Of a stretch of 64,000 nt of DNA, positions 27,182-35,698 are shown piece by piece. Origin of the DNA: Leucobacter sp. OH1287. Lineage in GTDB: Bacteria > Actinomycetota > Actinomycetes > Actinomycetales > Microbacteriaceae. Each line of letters begins with the position of its first letter. Position 1 is the first letter of the stretch. The notes under the pieces are model-generated. The model was not told where the DNA came from. It did no database searches and saw nothing but the letters and a program-made list of their open reading frames with translations. The position numbers were made by a program, and so were the translations under genes. Location: contig NZ_RQYM01000007.1 of the NCBI RefSeq assembly GCF_003859945.1, positions 86,909-150,908 on the forward strand. Reading direction: 5' to 3'.

Positions 27182-28001
27182 AATCACCCGCAAAGACTAC
27201 GAAACCTCGCACGGCAAAATCGCATACTGGGTCACCGAGAACATCGACCCCGCCCGGCCGTTCCTGGTGTTTTTGCCTGGTCTCACGCTTGACGCACGCC
27301 TGTTCGCAGAGCAGATCGCCCACTTTCGCGGATCCACCAACATCCTCGTCTGGGACGGCCCCGCTCACGGCAAATCACGCCCTTTCAAACTGGGTTTCTC
27401 GCTCGAACAGGCAGCGGACTGGCTGGTCGCGATCCTCACCCGCGAAAAGTTTACAAACCCGGTGCTGATCGGGCAATCCTTCGGCAGCTATGTATCGCAG
27501 ACGGTGCTCAGGCGGCATCCACGCCTCGCCCGCGGCTTCATCAGCATCGACGCCGCACCGGTCCAACACCGGTACTACACTAATTTTGAGCTGTGGCAGC
27601 TGCGCAACACCCGCGTGCCACTGCAACTAATCCCGTGGCCTGCACTGCGCTGGTTAACCGCCCGCTCCGGCTCAAACACCCGCGCCGGCCGGAAAACGGT
27701 TCACGAGATCACCGGCAGCTACAGCAAGCAAGATTTTGTGCGGATCAGCGCCCACGGCTACCGAATCTTCGGCACCGCCACAGCCAGCAACTTCGACTTC
27801 ACACTCCCCTGCCCAACACTACTAATCTGCGGCGTCGAGGACCATTTCGCCTCAGTCAAAAACTATAACCGCCGCTGGGCAGAGACCGCTAACCTACCAA
27901 TCGTTTGGGTGCGAAACGCGGGACACAACGCCAACAGCGACAACCCCGAGGTGGTCAACCGGGCAATCGCCGAGTTCGTGGAGTCCCTCCCGCACGACTA
28001 G
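27174..28001 (+). CDS. Alpha/beta-fold hydrolase
   Basis: A 275-residue soluble hydrolase. The nucleophile elbow GQSFGS (Ser near residue 102), the acid in CGVEDHF and the His in RNAGHNANSDNP form a complete triad; LPGLTLDARLF gives the oxyanion region. An ester, lactone or C-C bond substrate is possible and cannot be chosen from sequence. It overlaps the regulator gene upstream by 8 nt, so it is probably cotranscribed with it and controlled by the repeats before that gene. Confidence 0.85.
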   Translation: MSEITRKDYETSHGKIAYWVTENIDPARPFLVFLPGLTLDARLFAEQIAHFRGSTNILVWDGPAHGKSRPFKLGFSLEQAADWLVAILTREKFTNPVLIGQSFGSYVSQTVLRRHPRLARGFISIDAAPVQHRYYTNFELWQLRNTRVPLQLIPWPALRWLTARSGSNTRAGRKTVHEITGSYSKQDFVRISAHGYRIFGTATASNFDFTLPCPTLLICGVEDHFASVKNYNRRWAETANLPIVWVRNAGHNANSDNPEVVNRAIAEFVESLPHD

Positions 28002-28038
28002 CCAAGCAATTTAGCAGGATTAGACCCGTACAGATCAG

Positions 28039-29442
28039 CTACAGCATTTTTCGCAGTCGGGTTGCTTCACGCAATCCGCTCTCAATAGCCCCATCAATAA
28101 ACCCGCCCCATAGATTAGCGTTATCAGTTGTTGCAAATCTCACCAGCCCGAATGACTGCTGCAACTCCTCAAGGTCACGGCTTAGCTGTCCCGGTTTATT
28201 GATAAGCCAGGTACTTTGGCTAAGTTCATCACCCATCCAGTCGTGTAGCGTGTAATCCAACACTTTAATACCCGGCCGCAACTGGTCAACGATCTCTTGC
28301 AACTGCATGAAATCAATCCCAGCTATAGCGCCGTGATCCGACCCAAATCCTACAAGCAGACTGTAGTCCCCTGTTTCATCTTTCCCGTAAAACTCAGCCT
28401 TTAAAACTGAAATTGGGTGATACTGGTGAGCATAGGCAAAGAAACGTGGCAGGTGCCCGGCCGCCTTGATCCATACCTTAACACCCTGAGATGCGACTCG
28501 CTCTTGATTTTGTCTCACCCACGCTGCAGGTAGCGGAGGATCAAAACTGATCTCGCGGATCGCGTTAACAGGTAGTGTTGAGACAACATAGCGTCCCTCC
28601 ACAACTGCCCCGTCACTGCACTCAACAGTAACCAATTGCGGATCCGCACAGGAATCTGCAACGGATCCAGCGGGTCGATCACTAGCAGAAGCATTACTTA
28701 CCCTAGCCAAAGACGGTTGAATAATCCTCTCCGCTCGCACTCCGAGTCGAATCTCGCCCCTAATATCTGCTGATATCGCGGAAGCTAACGCCCTCGTTCC
28801 ACCCTTAATGCGATAGGTGGCCGAAGCCTCGTGCATCAGCTCCCAGTGACCACCACACGCTGCAACCCATCTAAGCGCGCTAGACAGGGCAACCCTGTCA
28901 AGAGGAGCGTTAGCGTGACCCACCCAAACTGCCTCGTTAGCTCGTTTCGCTTCGGGTTCAAGGTCGAGCGAGTCAATCCGCTGTTGCAGAGACAACTGGT
29001 CAATCTCTAGAATGTCAGCTATTGCATCCCCGCTGTCTGAGGCTCCACGAGTGTAAAGCGGATTAAACCCGCGAGGCATAACTCTCGCCACATCAGCAAC
29101 AATCGCAGCCTGTCCTGGTGTGATCAAATCCATAAACTGTTGCAGCGTACCCTGCTTAGGAGTGCCATCAGCATCATGCCACCACGCTTCAACGGCTCGA
29201 TCACTGCTCTCTACTGTAAAACCATAGCGGCTTAATTCCGCCCAAACATGAGGTTGGCACCAGTGCACCCAGTTAGCCCCCATTTCAAGCTCATGGCCGA
29301 ATCGGTTATCAGTCCAGGTTCTACCACCAATTCTGTCTCGTGCCTCCAGCACCAGCACCTGATGTCCCGCAGTACTAAGTTCCCTGGCAGTGGTTAATCC
29401 AGCAAAACCAGCGCCAATAACAATTACGTCATAGGGTTCCAT
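28039..29442 (-). CDS. Flavin monoamine oxidase family protein
   Basis: FAD-dependent amine oxidase of 467 residues from the ATG at 29442. It shows the Rossmann motif VIVIGAGFAGLTTARELS, the second FAD motif LVLEARDRIGGRTWT, and the amine-oxidase C-terminus LWGGFIDGAIESGLREA. GAGGGGTGAG precedes this ATG; an in-frame ATG 14 codons earlier is weaker. It closes the polyamine operon, 49 nt after the DAO-type oxidase gene (whose stop is at 29492). By context it likely oxidises putrescine, a polyamine or a derived amine. Confidence 0.88.
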   Translation of the reverse strand: MEPYDVIVIGAGFAGLTTARELSTAGHQVLVLEARDRIGGRTWTDNRFGHELEMGANWVHWCQPHVWAELSRYGFTVESSDRAVEAWWHDADGTPKQGTLQQFMDLITPGQAAIVADVARVMPRGFNPLYTRGASDSGDAIADILEIDQLSLQQRIDSLDLEPEAKRANEAVWVGHANAPLDRVALSSALRWVAACGGHWELMHEASATYRIKGGTRALASAISADIRGEIRLGVRAERIIQPSLARVSNASASDRPAGSVADSCADPQLVTVECSDGAVVEGRYVVSTLPVNAIREISFDPPLPAAWVRQNQERVASQGVKVWIKAAGHLPRFFAYAHQYHPISVLKAEFYGKDETGDYSLLVGFGSDHGAIAGIDFMQLQEIVDQLRPGIKVLDYTLHDWMGDELSQSTWLINKPGQLSRDLEELQQSFGLVRFATTDNANLWGGFIDGAIESGLREATRLRKML

Positions 29443-29491
29443 CTTCCTCACCCCTCTACCAAATCTGCGTTGGCTCCGTGTCATTCACGCG

Positions 29492-30865
29492 CTAATGTGC
29501 TCGGCCAGTTATCAGATCAGCAACCCGCGCAAGCATTGATGTGCTCGTTTTCCCTGCGTCCTCTGCTCTATCGGCAATCCCGTATGCGCCGTATAGTCCA
29601 CGTGTAGCTAGCCACCGCAGCGGTTCCGGCTCCCACTTACGAACTCTGTGATTAACCCAGGGAAGAGAAACCAGATCGCTGTTGTTACCAAGAATTAGAT
29701 CTCTGAGCGTGCGACCAGCAAGGTTGGTGCTTGTCACACCTGTCCCCACATATCCACCCGCCCAAGCAAGCCCTGTACGCTTATCCAACCCCACAGTCGC
29801 TGACCAGTCTCGTGGAACCCCAAGAACCCCAGACCAAACATGATCGATTGCTGCGTCGCGAGTGCATGGAAAGAATCTGTGCAGAATATCGCTCAGTGTT
29901 TTAACCGTGACATCAGGAGTCCGCCCGTCCTGGTCAGTTCGCGAGCCATATTTATAAGGCACTCCCCTACCACCGATCGCAATGCGGTCGTCAGCAGTTC
30001 GCTGAGCATACATATAGATGTGGGCAAAATCTCCGAGCACCTCACCCTCATCCCAACCGATTTCATCCCAAATCTGTCGTGACAACGGCTCAGTGGCGAT
30101 AATCGAAGAGTTCATTGGCAGCCAAAGTCTACGTAGACCGCGCAGTCTTGCTGTGAACCCCTCAGTCGCTCTAACCACATACTGTGCAGCGACTGTACCA
30201 CGGTTAGTGATTACCCTGTTTGGTTGAATTTCCCGCACGTGCGTATGCTCATAGATCCGCACACCTAGACCGTCACAAGCCGCTGCTAATCCAGACGCTA
30301 ATTTAGCAGGCTGAATCCTAGCTGCATGCGGATGCCAAACTGCCGCTCGAGTGCCAGCAATGTTGATCTTTTCACAGGCAGCTTTCGCATCTAGTAATTC
30401 GACGTCCGTATACCTGTAGCGCTGTTCATTTGCGACAAACTCTCGCAGTCTTATCTCCTGTGCTGGGGTGTACGCAACATTGAACTCTCCGCCCTGTTTA
30501 ATATCAGCAGAGATTTGTTCTTCTTCAGCAACACGAATGACCTCACGAACACTGTCGTTTACGGCCAGCTGAAAACGCTCAACAGCATCCTTCCCGTGTG
30601 TGCGTAAATACTGCTCACGACCGCCAGTGATACTGTTTGTCAGCCAGCCACCGTTACGACCACTGGCACCGTAACCAGCGTGTTTCTGTTCTAGCACCGC
30701 TATTCGCAAGTCAGGTTGCGCCTGTTTAAGATAGTAGGCTGTCCAAAGCCCTGTGTACCCTGCCCCAACAATTGCGACGTCAACCGCCATGTCTCCGGGG
30801 AGTGGATCGCGCAAGGCAGGTTTCCCCACCTGCTCCCACCAGTGCGATGTCTTTCCGTTAAGCAT
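29492..30865 (-). CDS. FAD-dependent oxidoreductase, PuuB-like (DAO family)
   Basis: A 457-residue flavoprotein resembling gamma-glutamylputrescine oxidase. HWWEQVG at the N-terminus, DVAIVGAGYTGLWTAYYLKQ for FAD, the GASGRNGGW motif and the C-terminal YVGTGVTSTNLAGRTL are characteristic. It lies between the ABC transporter genes and a monoamine oxidase gene, 40 nt after PotA. No gamma-glutamylputrescine synthetase is seen in the window, so direct oxidation of an imported amine is as likely as the full Puu route. Confidence 0.85.
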   Translation of the reverse strand: MLNGKTSHWWEQVGKPALRDPLPGDMAVDVAIVGAGYTGLWTAYYLKQAQPDLRIAVLEQKHAGYGASGRNGGWLTNSITGGREQYLRTHGKDAVERFQLAVNDSVREVIRVAEEEQISADIKQGGEFNVAYTPAQEIRLREFVANEQRYRYTDVELLDAKAACEKINIAGTRAAVWHPHAARIQPAKLASGLAAACDGLGVRIYEHTHVREIQPNRVITNRGTVAAQYVVRATEGFTARLRGLRRLWLPMNSSIIATEPLSRQIWDEIGWDEGEVLGDFAHIYMYAQRTADDRIAIGGRGVPYKYGSRTDQDGRTPDVTVKTLSDILHRFFPCTRDAAIDHVWSGVLGVPRDWSATVGLDKRTGLAWAGGYVGTGVTSTNLAGRTLRDLILGNNSDLVSLPWVNHRVRKWEPEPLRWLATRGLYGAYGIADRAEDAGKTSTSMLARVADLITGRAH

Positions 30866-30905
30866 CCTAAAGTCTCCTGAATCTTATCTACATTGACAAC
30901 GTGTT

Positions 30906-31919
30906 TTAGGCTGGTAACTCTGGAGCCACCGCAGGAGCCCAAGTCAGAAAGGCTCTGTTTTCAGCTTCGCCTAACCATTCCAAGCCAGTATTGCTGCGGA
31001 TAACTCCCGGTGTCCCATCCGGCAGAACTATCTCGAATTTCCACCCTGACCCAAGGTAGATTGCTTGTCTAACTGTCACAGGAACCGTTGGCATCCCTGG
31101 TTTCGCTGATGATTCATCTGCTAGGAGCTGACCGCGTTCTGGTCGAACAATGGTTACCGTGTTCGAACTGTCATTTTTGATAACCGTCGAGTCTCCAATG
31201 AACTCGGCAACAAACCTGGTTTTGGGAGTGTCATACAATTCCTGAGCTGTTCCGACCTGTTCAATCTTGCCACTGTTAAACACCGCGATCCTATCTGACA
31301 AAGTCAGCGCTTCCTCTTGATCGTGAGTCACAAACACGAAGGTTCTACCGACTTCTCTGTGGATCCTTCGCAGCTCAAGTTGCAGATCCTCTCGCAGCTT
31401 CTTGTCCAGTGCTCCCAAAGGCTCATCCAGCAGCAACACTCGCGGCTCAAACACTAACGCTCGGGCGAGTGCCACCCGCTGCTGCTGACCTCCAGAGAGC
31501 TCAGCTGGTAGTCGAGACTCAAATCCATGCAATCCTGCAACCTCAAGTGCGGCTGTAACTCGCTGAGCAATTTCTGCCTTATCAACCTTTCGCTGTTGCA
31601 GCGGAAATGCCACGTTTGCGGCAACAGACATGTGCGGGAATAGCGCATAGTGTTGAAACACTATTCCGAGTTCGCGCTTGTGCACTGGCACGTCATTCAT
31701 CAGCTTGTTGTCAATATAGACATCCCCTGTAGTTAACGAAGCAAAACCAGCGATTAGGTTGAGCGTGGTTGTTTTGCCGGAACCACTTGGACCAAGCAGT
31801 GTCATAAACTCGCCCGCTTTAATGTCCAGGCTGACGTCATCAAGCGCAATCGAGTTTGGGTAGTGTTTCGAAATTCCTTCTAGGCGGATCTGAGCTCCCG
31901 CCGTTGTTTCTTTAGCCAC
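30906..31919 (-). CDS. potA: Polyamine-type ABC transporter ATPase (PotA-like)
   Basis: ATPase of the spermidine/putrescine class, 337 residues. Walker A GPSGSGKTT, Q-loop VFQHYALFPHMSV, signature [15 protein letters not shown] and Walker B LLLDEPLGALD are present. The C-terminal TOBE region (IVRPERGQL onward) follows. It overlaps the PotC-type permease by 8 nt. The symbol rests on family and on the neighbouring amine oxidases; other small cationic substrates are possible. Confidence 0.85.
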   Translation of the reverse strand: MAKETTAGAQIRLEGISKHYPNSIALDDVSLDIKAGEFMTLLGPSGSGKTTTLNLIAGFASLTTGDVYIDNKLMNDVPVHKRELGIVFQHYALFPHMSVAANVAFPLQQRKVDKAEIAQRVTAALEVAGLHGFESRLPAELSGGQQQRVALARALVFEPRVLLLDEPLGALDKKLREDLQLELRRIHREVGRTFVFVTHDQEEALTLSDRIAVFNSGKIEQVGTAQELYDTPKTRFVAEFIGDSTVIKNDSSNTVTIVRPERGQLLADESSAKPGMPTVPVTVRQAIYLGSGWKFEIVLPDGTPGVIRSNTGLEWLGEAENRAFLTWAPAVAPELPA

Positions 31920-32709
31920 GTTTCTTCCTTCCTGTGGCGAGCAGAGCGGTTATAACCAGCACGGTTGTCAGCACTAGAATCACCGTTGCTGCAGCTGCGA
32001 GCGTTGGGTCTGTGTCTCTGGTGACACTCGAATACATCAGCACCGGCAGCGTTTCAAAATAGGGACTCTTGATAAACAGAGAGAGCATCACCTCATCAAA
32101 CGAGGTTACAAAAGCAAACAGCGCGCCTGATACCAGGCTCGGCAATATTCCTGGGAGAGTTACTCGGAAGAATGTTACGAGTGGACTCGCCCCCAGGCTC
32201 TTTGCTGCTAACTCCAGCCTTTCATCAAAGTTTGCGAGACCAGCAGTGATTGCTACAACTGTGAAAGGCAGTGCCAAGACGGTGTGCGCAAACAGGAAGC
32301 CACTCAGTGTCCCGAGTAAGCCCAGTTGCAGATACACTGCGTAAATACCAATCGCGAGTACAATCCCCGGAACGACCATAGGAGCTAGAAGCCCAGCTGA
32401 AAGGCCAGCCGTTAACCGCTTGTTTGAAACACTCCGTAGTCCAAGCGCTGCTAGCAGACCAAGGACTGTTGCCAGTAAAGCAACAAGTAACCCGAGTAAA
32501 AGCGAGTTACCCAGCGCTGTGGTCCACTGCGGGTTAGTGAAAAATGATTCATACCACTGTGTAGACCAACCACGCGGCGGGAACACCAACGAGGTTTTGT
32601 CTGTAAAGCTAAGAGGTATAACAACAAGCGTTGGTGCAATTAGCCAAACTGCGACAAGCAGGGCTAACAACCAAAGCAGTATCTTAGTGATGGGATGTGG
32701 TTTAAGCAT
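31912..32709 (-). CDS. potC: Polyamine-type ABC transporter permease (PotC-like)
   Basis: Second permease, 265 residues with six membrane helices. It has VVIPLSFTDK after the first helix and the coupling segment ELAAKSLGASPLVTFFRVTLPG, which is the EAA loop of this family. Its ATG overlaps the last base of the PotB-type stop codon (TAATG), so translation is coupled. Confidence 0.87.
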   Translation of the reverse strand: MLKPHPITKILLWLLALLVAVWLIAPTLVVIPLSFTDKTSLVFPPRGWSTQWYESFFTNPQWTTALGNSLLLGLLVALLATVLGLLAALGLRSVSNKRLTAGLSAGLLAPMVVPGIVLAIGIYAVYLQLGLLGTLSGFLFAHTVLALPFTVVAITAGLANFDERLELAAKSLGASPLVTFFRVTLPGILPSLVSGALFAFVTSFDEVMLSLFIKSPYFETLPVLMYSSVTRDTDPTLAAAATVILVLTTVLVITALLATGRKKRG

Positions 32710-33593
32710 TAGAACAGTTTCACCGCCATCCCACGCTTGGCTCCCAGCTTAGAGAGGAACGAAACCAACAACAGCACAAGGAGCGTGCAAAACAGGAGAA
32801 TAACCCCCAAAGCTCCCCCGCGGCCCCACTCGAGCAATCCGCTGACCTGAGTGTAGATAGCCTGCGCAAGCATACTGTCAGATGGGGACCCAAGCAACGC
32901 TGGGGTTACGTAAAAGCCAAGTGCTTGAATAAAAACCAGCAGACTGCCCGCTGCCACACCGGGCAGAGAGAGCGGCACAAAAACTCGCCAGAATGCAGTA
33001 GCAGGTGATGCACCCAGCGAGCGCGCTGCTGTAACTAACCGGTGATCAATACCGTTCATCGCAGCGTACAATGGTAGAACCATGAAGGGCATTAGCACCT
33101 GGGTAAGGCCGATCAGAACACCCGTGTTCGTGCGGATAAGCTGAACCGGGCCAACCCCGAAGAACTGCAGCAGTGAGTTGATAACGCCGCTGTCTTGCAA
33201 AAGCACGATCCACGCAAAGGTTCGAATCATCAGCGATGTCCAGAAAGGCACCAACGCTATAACAATCAAAGCGATTTTCGCCTTCTTGCCGACTATCGTC
33301 ATCAGGTAGGCGTAGGGGTATGCTAGCAACAGACAAATAATCGTTGCCAAGGCAGCATTCCCGAACGTGCGACCAATGACCTCAAGGTTCTTTGCATCGC
33401 TGAAAACCCAGTTGTAATTTTCAATACCTGGCTGCGGATCGGTGAAACTCCGCATAATACTCTCGATTAGCGGATAAGCGAAGATCCCAAGCAATAACGC
33501 ATACGCGGGCAGGAGCAGCAGAGCCGCCCTGAACCGGGCGCGCGGTGTTTTACTGCGATCCGCACGCCCGATCGGAATATTGGTGGTAGTCAC
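32709..33593 (-). CDS. potB: Polyamine-type ABC transporter permease (PotB-like)
   Basis: First permease, 294 residues. An N-terminal cytosolic basic stretch (RADRSKTPRARFRAALLL) precedes six helices. The EAA loop LVTAARSLGASPATAFWRVF followed by VPLSLPG is clear. It begins 8 nt after the binding-protein stop. Confidence 0.87.
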   Translation of the reverse strand: MTTTNIPIGRADRSKTPRARFRAALLLLPAYALLLGIFAYPLIESIMRSFTDPQPGIENYNWVFSDAKNLEVIGRTFGNAALATIICLLLAYPYAYLMTIVGKKAKIALIVIALVPFWTSLMIRTFAWIVLLQDSGVINSLLQFFGVGPVQLIRTNTGVLIGLTQVLMPFMVLPLYAAMNGIDHRLVTAARSLGASPATAFWRVFVPLSLPGVAAGSLLVFIQALGFYVTPALLGSPSDSMLAQAIYTQVSGLLEWGRGGALGVILLFCTLLVLLLVSFLSKLGAKRGMAVKLF

Positions 33594-33601
33594 GGCTCAT
33601 C

Positions 33602-34726
33602 CTAACCCTGCAACCACTTCACCCAGCGATCCAGCTCTGCGTCGTAGTTTTCTGCCCACCACTTGCTGTCCGTTGGAACAATCTGCTCACTAATCTCTGG
33701 CTCTGTGATTAGATACTGCTTACCGAGATCAGACAGTTGTGGCTTCGAGTCACGATGTACTGGGGAGTAAGCGGTTTTCTCGGTAACCATTGCCTGAGAT
33801 TCTGCACCCAGGTAGTAGTTAATCAGAGCCATGGCAGCCTCAGGATTCTTCGCACCTTTAGGCACGCCCAGCGCGTCTGCGATTAGCAGTGCTTGGTTCC
33901 AGATTGGTTTGTAGTTCGCACCGTTTTCAACAGCTGTAAAACCACGACCGGACCAAACCAGTGCCATATCGGCCTCACCTGATTCGATCATCTGCTGCGA
34001 CTCGGCACCAGTCTTCCAGTAGATCAAACTGTCTCGAATGGTGTCTAACTTCTTGTAGGCTCTATCCATATCAAGCGGGTAGAGCTCATCCGGGGAAACT
34101 CCCTCAGCTAGCAGCGCTCCCTCATAAACGCCAGGCCCAACATCCTCAAACCCGGCTATTGCACGTTTGCCCGGGAATTTCTTGGTGTCAAAGAAATCTG
34201 CCCATCCGGCTGGAGCAGTCGGATACTTATCAACGTTATACATGATCACGTATCCGTACTGCATCGCTGGAACGTAACAGTCACCTACAAGCTCTTCGTG
34301 CTCGATGTTTGATGTGTCAATGATGTCGAAATCCAGGTCCATAAACAGGCCGTCCTCACCACAGTTCATCTCGGCCCAGATAATGTCTGTGTCGACGACA
34401 TCCCAGGTAACGTTTCCGCTATCGACCTGCGCCTTTACCTTTGAGTATTCCGTTGGTCCGTCACCGAGCACACGAGCTCCCGAGGTGGTTGCAAAATCCT
34501 CCAACGAGCTCAGCTGCGCATCCTGATAGACACCTCCCCAAGAGCTGAATGTCAGGTTGATGCCTTTCAGTGCATCTTTCTTAACCTCACCAGCGACCGC
34601 GGGTCCGTCTCCAAGGTCTACCTTTGCTCCTTGACCAGACCCTGCACACCCGCCCAGCGCGACAGCTGCCGCTGTGCCGAGCACTAGGGCACTAAATGTC
34701 TTACGTGCGCCTGCTGCAGTTTTCAT
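33602..34726 (-). CDS. potD: Polyamine-type ABC transporter substrate-binding lipoprotein (PotD-like)
   Basis: Lipoprotein of 374 residues with lipobox ALGGC (Cys near residue 27), followed by a periplasmic-binding fold. INLTFSSWGGVYQDAQ and later WDVVDTDIIWAEM are typical of PotD/PotF-type proteins. AAGGAG stands 6 nt before the ATG at 34726; a GTG one codon upstream is the alternative. The first gene of the transport block, 54 nt downstream of the regulator gene. Confidence 0.87.
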   Translation of the reverse strand: MKTAAGARKTFSALVLGTAAAVALGGCAGSGQGAKVDLGDGPAVAGEVKKDALKGINLTFSSWGGVYQDAQLSSLEDFATTSGARVLGDGPTEYSKVKAQVDSGNVTWDVVDTDIIWAEMNCGEDGLFMDLDFDIIDTSNIEHEELVGDCYVPAMQYGYVIMYNVDKYPTAPAGWADFFDTKKFPGKRAIAGFEDVGPGVYEGALLAEGVSPDELYPLDMDRAYKKLDTIRDSLIYWKTGAESQQMIESGEADMALVWSGRGFTAVENGANYKPIWNQALLIADALGVPKGAKNPEAAMALINYYLGAESQAMVTEKTAYSPVHRDSKPQLSDLGKQYLITEPEISEQIVPTDSKWWAENYDAELDRWVKWLQG

Positions 34727-34780
34727 CACTATCTCCTTCGATATTGTGGCTGCTGGTGTTCTGGTTATTTGCTCTCTTAA

Positions 34781-35395
34781 CTAAGGGTGCAAACTTGAGG
34801 CTCCGTTTGAAACAGCCACTGCCTCTGACGTTGGCGGGGTGTTAATCCACAACACCTCCGCCTTTTGTTTAAACGGGTTGTATACCCGGTGTGGAACACT
34901 GCTGCGGTACTCTATAGAATCGCCTTCAGACAGCGTATATTCGTTATCACCGAGCTGCAAAACAACTCTGCCGCGAGTAACGATGAACATCTCCTGTGCG
35001 TCACCATGAATATACGCATCCGGACCAGTGCTTGACCCCGGGGAAAAATGCCCCGCGTATACTTCTAAACTCCGTACGGGAGGTGTTGACAATACATATT
35101 TTGTGGCACCGTCTAGTTCAATTGTTGGTCGGTCACTTGCTTTTAACACCCCAGCGGTGTGTGTACTGCGTGACTCTAGCAAATGCACCGGGGTAATCCC
35201 CAAAGCTGTTGCCAGTTTCCTTAGTGTTGCAATACTTGCGTTAGTGCGCCCGTTTTCAAGCTGGCTTAAAAAGCTGACGCTGACACCAGCGCTTGCAGCT
35301 AGTTGCCGTAGCGATAGCCCTCGCAACTGACGGAATTCAGCCACCCGAATACCGAGCTGCTCGGTTGCGTCCACATCAGACCCTTTAGTCTTCAT
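34781..35395 (-). CDS. XRE-family regulator with cupin sensor (PuuR-like)
   Basis: A 204-residue regulator. The N-terminal helix-turn-helix is LRQLAASAGVSVSFLSQLEN followed by GRTNASIATLRKLATALG. The C-terminal cupin domain (YIHGDAQEMFIVTRGRVVLQ and SIEYRSSVPHRVYNP) should bind the effector. This architecture is that of PuuR and related repressors of amine and amino acid catabolism. It lies at the head of the polyamine operon in the same orientation, so it is probably autoregulated through the dyad at 35462-35480. Confidence 0.88.
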   Translation of the reverse strand: MKTKGSDVDATEQLGIRVAEFRQLRGLSLRQLAASAGVSVSFLSQLENGRTNASIATLRKLATALGITPVHLLESRSTHTAGVLKASDRPTIELDGATKYVLSTPPVRSLEVYAGHFSPGSSTGPDAYIHGDAQEMFIVTRGRVVLQLGDNEYTLSEGDSIEYRSSVPHRVYNPFKQKAEVLWINTPPTSEAVAVSNGASSLHP

Positions 35396-35461
35396 TTAAC
35401 TGTGCCGTCTCGTAATCTTTACTGGTTAGCTCTCACTGTGGTTATCACCACCCTGTAGTTT

Positions 35462-35480
35462 ACTGAACAGTTTGTTCAGT
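35462..35480. promoter_or_regulatory. 19-bp dyad, probable operator of the XRE-cupin regulator
   Basis: ACTGAACA and TGTTCAGT are perfect 8-bp inverted arms around GTT, 67 bp upstream of the regulator start. It overlaps the region where the operon promoter must lie. PuuR-type regulators bind short inverted repeats of this size; binding here is inferred. Confidence 0.55.
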
Positions 35481-35542
35481 TAAATACAACACTAGCACGC
35501 AGTTAGATGTTTACCAAATCGTTGTGCGCATACTAACCCCAG

Positions 35543-35571
35543 TTGGTTTCGGCCACGCTTTTCACTATTAT
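35543..35571 (+). promoter_or_regulatory. Promoter of the LGFP-repeat gene
   Basis: TTGGTT (35543-35548) and TATTAT (35566-35571) are separated by 17 bp, near the sigma-A consensus. A start near 35578 would give a leader of about 28 nt before the first ribosome-bound ATG at 35606. Confidence 0.55.
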
Positions 35572-35605
35572 TTAAAGAGGGTGTGAATGCTGGAAGGGAA
35601 TAACT

Positions 35606-35698
35606 ATGCAAACTGTGGGTTTTGTTGCGACTCTACAGCGCCGCCTTTTCACAACAGACACAGGGTTACAGCTTTATGCAGCAGATGAAACGTTCTAA
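35606..35698 (+). CDS. Possible 30-codon leader ORF overlapping the LGFP gene start
   Basis: ATG at 35606 follows GGAAGG at about 8 nt, the best ribosome binding site in this promoter region. It opens a 30-residue frame (MQTVGFVATLQRRLF onward) that stops with TAA at 35696-35698. That is 23 nt inside the large LGFP-repeat gene in another frame. It may be a coupling or regulatory leader peptide. The alternative is a sequencing or natural frameshift that separates the real start from the LGFP frame. The peptide itself has no recognised similarity. Confidence 0.4.
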   Translation: MQTVGFVATLQRRLFTTDTGLQLYAADETF

